Assembly: GCA_934489735.1 (NCBI GenBank)
Contig: CAKSSR010000008.1
Location: 9,564-73,563 of the forward strand
DNA: 64,000 nucleotides
Source of the DNA: an uncultured Eubacteriales bacterium
GTDB lineage: Bacteria > Bacillota > Clostridia > Oscillospirales > Acutalibacteraceae
Reading direction: 5' to 3'
The notes beneath the pieces were generated by a model, which saw nothing but the letters and a program-made list of their open reading frames with translations, ran no database searches and was not told where the DNA came from. Each line of letters opens with the position of its first letter. The stretch's first letter is position 1. Shown here one piece after another: positions 60,224-64,000 of the stretch. The position numbers were made by a program, and so were the translations under genes.

Positions 60224-61812
60224 CTATGCTAAATCTGTTCTAATTCTTTCAATTCTTTCAAATGTCGGTAGTTCTTCTCTTTCTTTTCTTCCACATTGCG
60301 GGCAAGAGTCTCCTATTACTCCTGTGAATCCACATATCGGATCTCTATCCACTGGATGATTTATCGATCCATAGCCTATTCCTGACTCTTTCATGCATCT
60401 TATAATCTTTTCAAATGCCTCTATATTTGTAGATGGATCTCCGTCTAACTCAACGTAAGATATATGTCCTCCATTTGTTAAAGAATGATATGGCGCTTCT
60501 ATTTTTATCTTATTCCAAGCTGATATATCATAATAAACTGGAACATGAAATGAATTGGTATAGTAATTTCTGTCTGTTACTCCCTCTATGTTTCCATACA
60601 ATTTCTTGTCAATTGATACAAACCTGCCAGATAATCCTTCCGCCGGCGTAGCAATTAGTGAAAAATTCAAATGATATCTATCAGTCGCTTCATCCATTCT
60701 CTTTCTCATATATGAAATTATGTCCAGACCTAACTTCTGAGCTTCTTCGCTCTCTCCATGATGCTTGCCTATCAATGCTTTTAAACATTCTGCAAGCCCT
60801 ATGAATCCCATCGTTAATGTTCCATGCTTTAGTACTTCTCTTACTTCTTCGTCTTTATTTAGTTTATCAGAGTCTAACCAAACGCCTTGACCCATTAAAA
60901 ATGGATAATTCTTTACCTTCTTCTGCCCTTGTAATTCAAATCTATCTAATAATTGATTCGTTACTAGATCTATCTTTTCGTCAAGTAATTTATAAAATAA
61001 CTTAATGTCTCCCTTACTTTTTATAGCTAATCTAGGTAAGTTGACAGAAGTAAAGCTTAAATTTCCTCTGCCTGTAACTATTTCCTTAGTCGGGTCATAA
61101 GAATTTCCCATGACTCTCGTTCTACATCCCATATATGCTGCTTCTGTCTCTGGATGCCCCTCCTTATAATAAACTTTATTAAACGGTGCATCTATAAATG
61201 AAAAGTTAGGAAATAGTCTCTTAGCACTTACAACACATGCTAATTTAAATAAATCATAATTTGGATCCTCTTTATTAAAATTAATTCCTTCCTTCACTTT
61301 GAAAATATGAATTGGAAATATCGGAGTCTCTCCATTGCCTAAACCTGCTTGTGTCGCTAAAAGAACGTTCTTTATAACCATTCTTCCTTCATTTGACGTA
61401 TCTGTTCCATAATTTATCGAACTAAATGGTACTTGAGCCCCTGCTCGTGAGTGCATCGTATTTAGGTTATGTATAAATGCCTCCATAGCTTGATATGTCG
61501 CCCTATCAGTTTCCTGCTCTGTGTGATTCAAAGCAAACTTTTGTACTTTGCCCGCTATTTCAGCTCCTACCAAATTACTAAGTTCTTTCTTCTCTGCTTC
61601 CAAATAGTCTTTATTTTTATCTAATCTTGCAAATAGACCGCTCTCTTTCTCTGCCTGGTCTATTGCTTTATTGATTTCGTCGTCATGAATACATTCATCG
61701 GTTAATAATTCTATCGCCCTAATTATATTTTGTCTGTATATCCTATGATATGTCTTTTCTACCCCTCTTGCCATTCCATAATCAAAGTTTGGTACACTCT
61801 GCCCACCGTGCT
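60224..61812 (-). CDS. nrdD: nrdD 3' exon: anaerobic ribonucleoside-triphosphate reductase, C-terminal part
   Basis: The frame from 61812 continues the 5' exon after removal of the intron: a split CAG codon (C at 62573, AG at 61812-61811), then HGGQSVPNFDYGMARGVEK. The conserved catalytic barrel runs through to a C-terminal zinc-binding region (CGFTGVIGDSCPQCGRK). Beyond that the protein ends FERIERIRTDLA. Usual NrdD proteins continue with R-x-x-G-Y-L, the glycyl-radical site, and about 25 more residues; these are missing here. The spliced protein has 753 residues. An ATG at 61774 would give only an unspliced fragment. Confidence 0.85.
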
Positions 61813-62572
61813 ATACCGATAGGTAACTCTTTGAAGTTATCTCTAAGTTTTCCCCCGGTCCACACCGTGCATGCAAGTTTCCTCGCACACGGCGTTCTAT
61901 CGAAACGTATTAACAAACTAAATTGCTTGCTTTGTTTGTATTTAATACGTTTCGACTAAAGCCTGTTCCTCCACCCCCGTTACAGGGGTTTCATAGGTCG
62001 TGGCTTCGCTATCACCTTGATAAGAGCTGTTTAGTTTATTTATATCAGCTGCCCAGTCTTTGCATGGTATTGCTCATGGTCCAAGGCTTCCCTTGTTCCA
62101 GATAACTTATCTTTACATCAATCCTTAGGTTCCTCCCTATACGCCTATATGCTGGAATGGTCCTGTAAACCATTAAGGTATTTCATAACGACCTATTTTA
62201 CTTTACCTCACATATCACCCACGATGGGGTGTCCCTACCCATTAGACAGGGTCCAAATCAAGACGTTTTCATTCGGGGGTTCGTCAGCCCGTGGCATTTC
62301 ATTTGAGCATTCTAACCATATATTGTTTATAGAGTCCCGGCCTATCAGATACACCCTCTGCCTCCAGAGAGCTTTCCTATGTTCTACATTTAAGGGCATC
62401 TTTCAGCCGACTTCACCGAGCTTCTGACCTCAAATTGATACCATAATTTGATGCCAGTCGGAGTATTAGACTTGACGTTTCAGGACGTTACTCCCTCATT
62501 CCATCAATTAGTTATCTAGTTTCCCAAAGATAATTTTGGAAGCTAATCTTTTTAATTAGCAACAAGTCACAC
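61813..62572 (-). mobile_element. ORF-less group II intron in nrdD (760 nt)
   Basis: The intron begins GTGTG, matching GUGYG, and ends TAT, matching the AY rule. Domain V at 61862-61895 is clear: an eight-pair lower stem with a CGC triad, a two-base bulge and a GAAA loop. Domain VI follows to the 3' end, with an unpaired A eight bases from the junction. Domain IV is a bare hairpin at 61901-61954, with no reverse transcriptase/maturase gene. Removing the element restores the reading frame across a conserved NrdD sequence. It therefore needs a maturase supplied from elsewhere, or self-splicing. Confidence 0.9.
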
Positions 62573-63245
62573 GATCATTTTGGTTCGATTGGATAGCTAT
62601 GCAGCATAATGCAGAATAACTTGATATATCATTTGGTTCTCTTAGAAATCCATGCCCTGTAGAAAACCCACCCTTAAACAACTTTTCTATGTCTATTTGA
62701 CAGCAAGTCGTTGTAAGCGTGAGAAAGTCAAGGTCATGTATGTGGATATCCCCTTCTCTGTGAGCCTTAGAATATTCTTTTTTTAATACATACATCTCAT
62801 AAAATTGTTTTGCCCCTTCAGAGCCGTATTTGAGCATTGTTCCCATAGCAGTATCCCCGTCTATGTTAGCATTCTCTCTTTTAACATCATTATCTTTGGC
62901 TGCTTTAAATGTTAGATCCTCGTAGATTTTCATTAGCTTTGTATTCATATCTCTAACTCTTGTTCTATCAGCTCGATAAAGTATATATTTCTTAGCTGTT
63001 CTAGCATGTCCATCTTCTATCAATATTTTCTCAACTACATCCTGAACATGCTCAACACTTGGTGCAGAATCTAAGTCTTCTTCTTCCAAATAGTCTAAAA
63101 CTTTCAAAGCCAGATCCATAGATTCTTGATAATTTGTTCCATCAGCAGATTTTGCTGCCTTATATATTGCATTTGCAATCTTAGACACGTCAAAACTTAC
63201 TTCTCTACCATCTCTTTTAACTATATTATTAATCAATTGAACCAT
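62573..63245 (-). CDS. nrdD: nrdD 5' exon: anaerobic ribonucleoside-triphosphate reductase, N-terminal part
   Basis: These 224 codons plus one base encode an ATP-cone domain (VKRDGREVSFDVSKIANAI; residues about 8-95, the allosteric site) and the first part of the catalytic domain (HIHDLDFLTLTTTCCQIDIEKL, then SALCCIAIQSNQND). Without splicing the frame reads five more codons and stops at 62556. The ATG at 63245 directly abuts GAGGG; a TTG at 63236 has the better spacing of nine bases. It is controlled by a consensus promoter 130 bases upstream. Confidence 0.9.
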
Positions 63246-63274
63246 CCCTCGACAAAAATATTATAAATATTAAA

Positions 63275-63360
63275 GTTCACAAACGATACCATACTACAAT
63301 AACAAAGTTGTCACACACCTAAAACATCTTGTCATAAGTATTATATTCATGTTTGCGAAC
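63275..63360. promoter_or_regulatory. Inverted repeats in the nrdD leader
   Basis: GTTCACAAAC (63275-63284) and GTTTGCGAAC (63351-63360) are inverted copies with one difference. GAAC-GTTAA-GTTC lies beside the outer one, close to the start point. They could be operator halves or base of an RNA stem. NrdR boxes usually control such genes, but the sequences here do not clearly match the NrdR consensus. Confidence 0.4.
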
Positions 63361-63378
63361 TTAACGTTCATATATTCA

Positions 63379-63407
63379 ATTATACTTTTAGTAAAATAAA
63401 TTGTCAA
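63379..63407 (-). promoter_or_regulatory. Consensus promoter of nrdD-nrdG
   Basis: TTGACA and TATAAT, both perfect, lie 17 bases apart on the minus strand. The region between here and the mutS2 stop codon (63408-63655) shows no gene or other feature that I can support. Confidence 0.85.
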
Positions 63408-63655
63408 GAATCTATAACTCATGTAATGCAGTTTGTTTAAAAAGTACCTATTACACTAAAAATTGTAGTCAATCTTGCTATAATTGTTCAATTCCTTTAT
63501 GCGATATCGAAGACCCACTAATATTTTTATCACTTACAATATTAACTTTGCAATTTGTGACATACTCACATTTGTTTTTGTAAACATTTTCTTTAAAAAA
63601 AGCAAGCCTGTTTATCCCTTGTTCAATCTTTATTCAAATTTTTGCTTTCTCTTCC

Positions 63656-64000
63656 CTATTTTAATGTAGCTATAGTTACTCCAGACTCTCCCTCGCCGAA
63701 GCTTCCAAGACGAAAACTATCAATAGATGGATGATTTTTTAAATGTTTTGATATTTCTTTTCTTAGCACTCCTGTACCTTTCCCATGTATAATAGTAATC
63801 TGGTGAATTCCTGAAACGACACAAGAATCTATGAAACTATCTAGTTCCATTATAGCATCTAATGCATTCTGGCCTCTCAAGTCTATATCCAGCAAATCGT
63901 TTGATTTCTTAGTTTTATTTAATTTTTTTGTGACAAACACATCTTTTTTCACCTTATTCTCACCTATGAGTTTAACATTGTCAAGTTTAACTCGCATTCT
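63656..64000 (-). CDS. mutS2: MutS2 C-terminal part with Smr domain (partial, 5' end outside window)
   Basis: The visible 114 residues contain the Smr nuclease domain: LDIDLRGQNALDAIMELD, ITIIHGKGTGVLRKEI and DSFRLGSFGEGESGVTIATLK, the classic end of MutS2. The preceding RMRVKLDNVKL is also typical. MutS2 limits recombination and rescues collided ribosomes. The reading frame is open to the window edge, so most of the gene lies outside. Confidence 0.92.
   Translation of the reverse strand, partial: RMRVKLDNVKLIGENKVKKDVFVTKKLNKTKKSNDLLDIDLRGQNALDAIMELDSFIDSCVVSGIHQITIIHGKGTGVLRKEISKHLKNHPSIDSFRLGSFGEGESGVTIATLK

Noticed and set aside
60224..61774. nrdD as two separate genes starting at 61774 and 63245
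   Set aside because: The frames join precisely after removal of a group II intron, and the joint rebuilds a conserved NrdD sequence, so it is one gene.
61820..62105. Short plus-strand frames within the same gap
   Set aside because: They also lie antisense to intron domains V, VI and IV, with no promoter or ribosome binding site.
62149..62427. Open frame of 92 codons on the plus strand inside the nrdD gap
   Set aside because: It is antisense to the group II intron; its composition follows from the structured RNA and it has no ribosome binding site.

Overview
The window looks like chromosome from a low-GC, anaerobic, endospore-forming member of the Clostridia. The evidence is AT-rich coding, a three-gene GerA/GerB/GerC germinant receptor, a SCIFF peptide with its radical-SAM maturase, a class III (anaerobic) ribonucleotide reductase locus and strong AGGAGG-type ribosome binding sites. 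The species cannot be named from the sequence alone. Most genes lie on the minus strand.

Region by region. (1) 1-4653 is a ribosomal-peptide (RiPP) operon read on the minus strand: consensus promoter, ABC-2 ATPase and permease, eight different small precursor peptides with double-glycine-type leaders, then a radical SAM/SPASM enzyme cut by the window edge. (2) 4685-8122 holds a penicillin-binding protein, an FHA-FtsW fusion and tRNA-Thr(CGT). (3) 8137-13571 holds a tRNA dihydrouridine synthase, a stand-alone HipA-like kinase, a CarD-like protein and a Znu-type metal importer. (4) 13753-16689 carries three secreted proteins of unknown function, two of them paralogues, one with a His5 run. (5) 16838-25767 is housekeeping: rnc-plsX-trmFO-topA-dprA, an rRNA methyltransferase, and infC-rpmI-rplT with an attenuator-like leader and an ATT start for infC. 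(6) 25844-30929 contains three small unknown proteins and an operon of one exported repeat protein and two paralogous membrane-anchored AAA+ ATPases. (7) 30977-33555 is the scfA/scfB SCIFF locus with a TIGR04086-like protein and yajC. (8) 33640-35811 encodes a 723-residue protein with a RiPP-type leader fused to a kinase-like domain.

(9) 36248-40287 has mtaB, a GHL10-like glycosidase and an exported transglutaminase-like protein. (10) 40451-43729 is an array of seven small proteins: five share a Gly-rich two-helix fold pattern, and three have VSAG/VTAG leader ends. (11) 43818-47498 is the germinant receptor. (12) 47780-56752 has a P-type ATPase, ligA, two paralogous unknown proteins, a GH25 lysozyme and a nuclease-like protein with an apparently lost catalytic His. 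(13) 56768-63407 holds an ECF-like membrane protein, nagA, a PTS EIIC, nrdG and nrdD. nrdD is interrupted by an ORF-less group II intron whose boundaries I could place by reading frame, and its C-terminus appears to lack the glycyl-radical motif. (14) The 3' end of mutS2 runs off the right edge.

The strongest candidates for undescribed biology are the eight-precursor RiPP operon, with its conserved YP and Y[A/G] motifs; the Gly-zipper peptide array; and a shared promoter architecture. That architecture has TTAA repeated every 11 bp, 27-29 bp upstream of a -10 box. It appears in front of six separate transcription units (the peptide array, the AAA+/repeat operon and a secreted-protein gene) and suggests one PhoB/OmpR-type regulator controls these secreted or membrane-active products. 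All family names rest on motif reading; no database search was possible.
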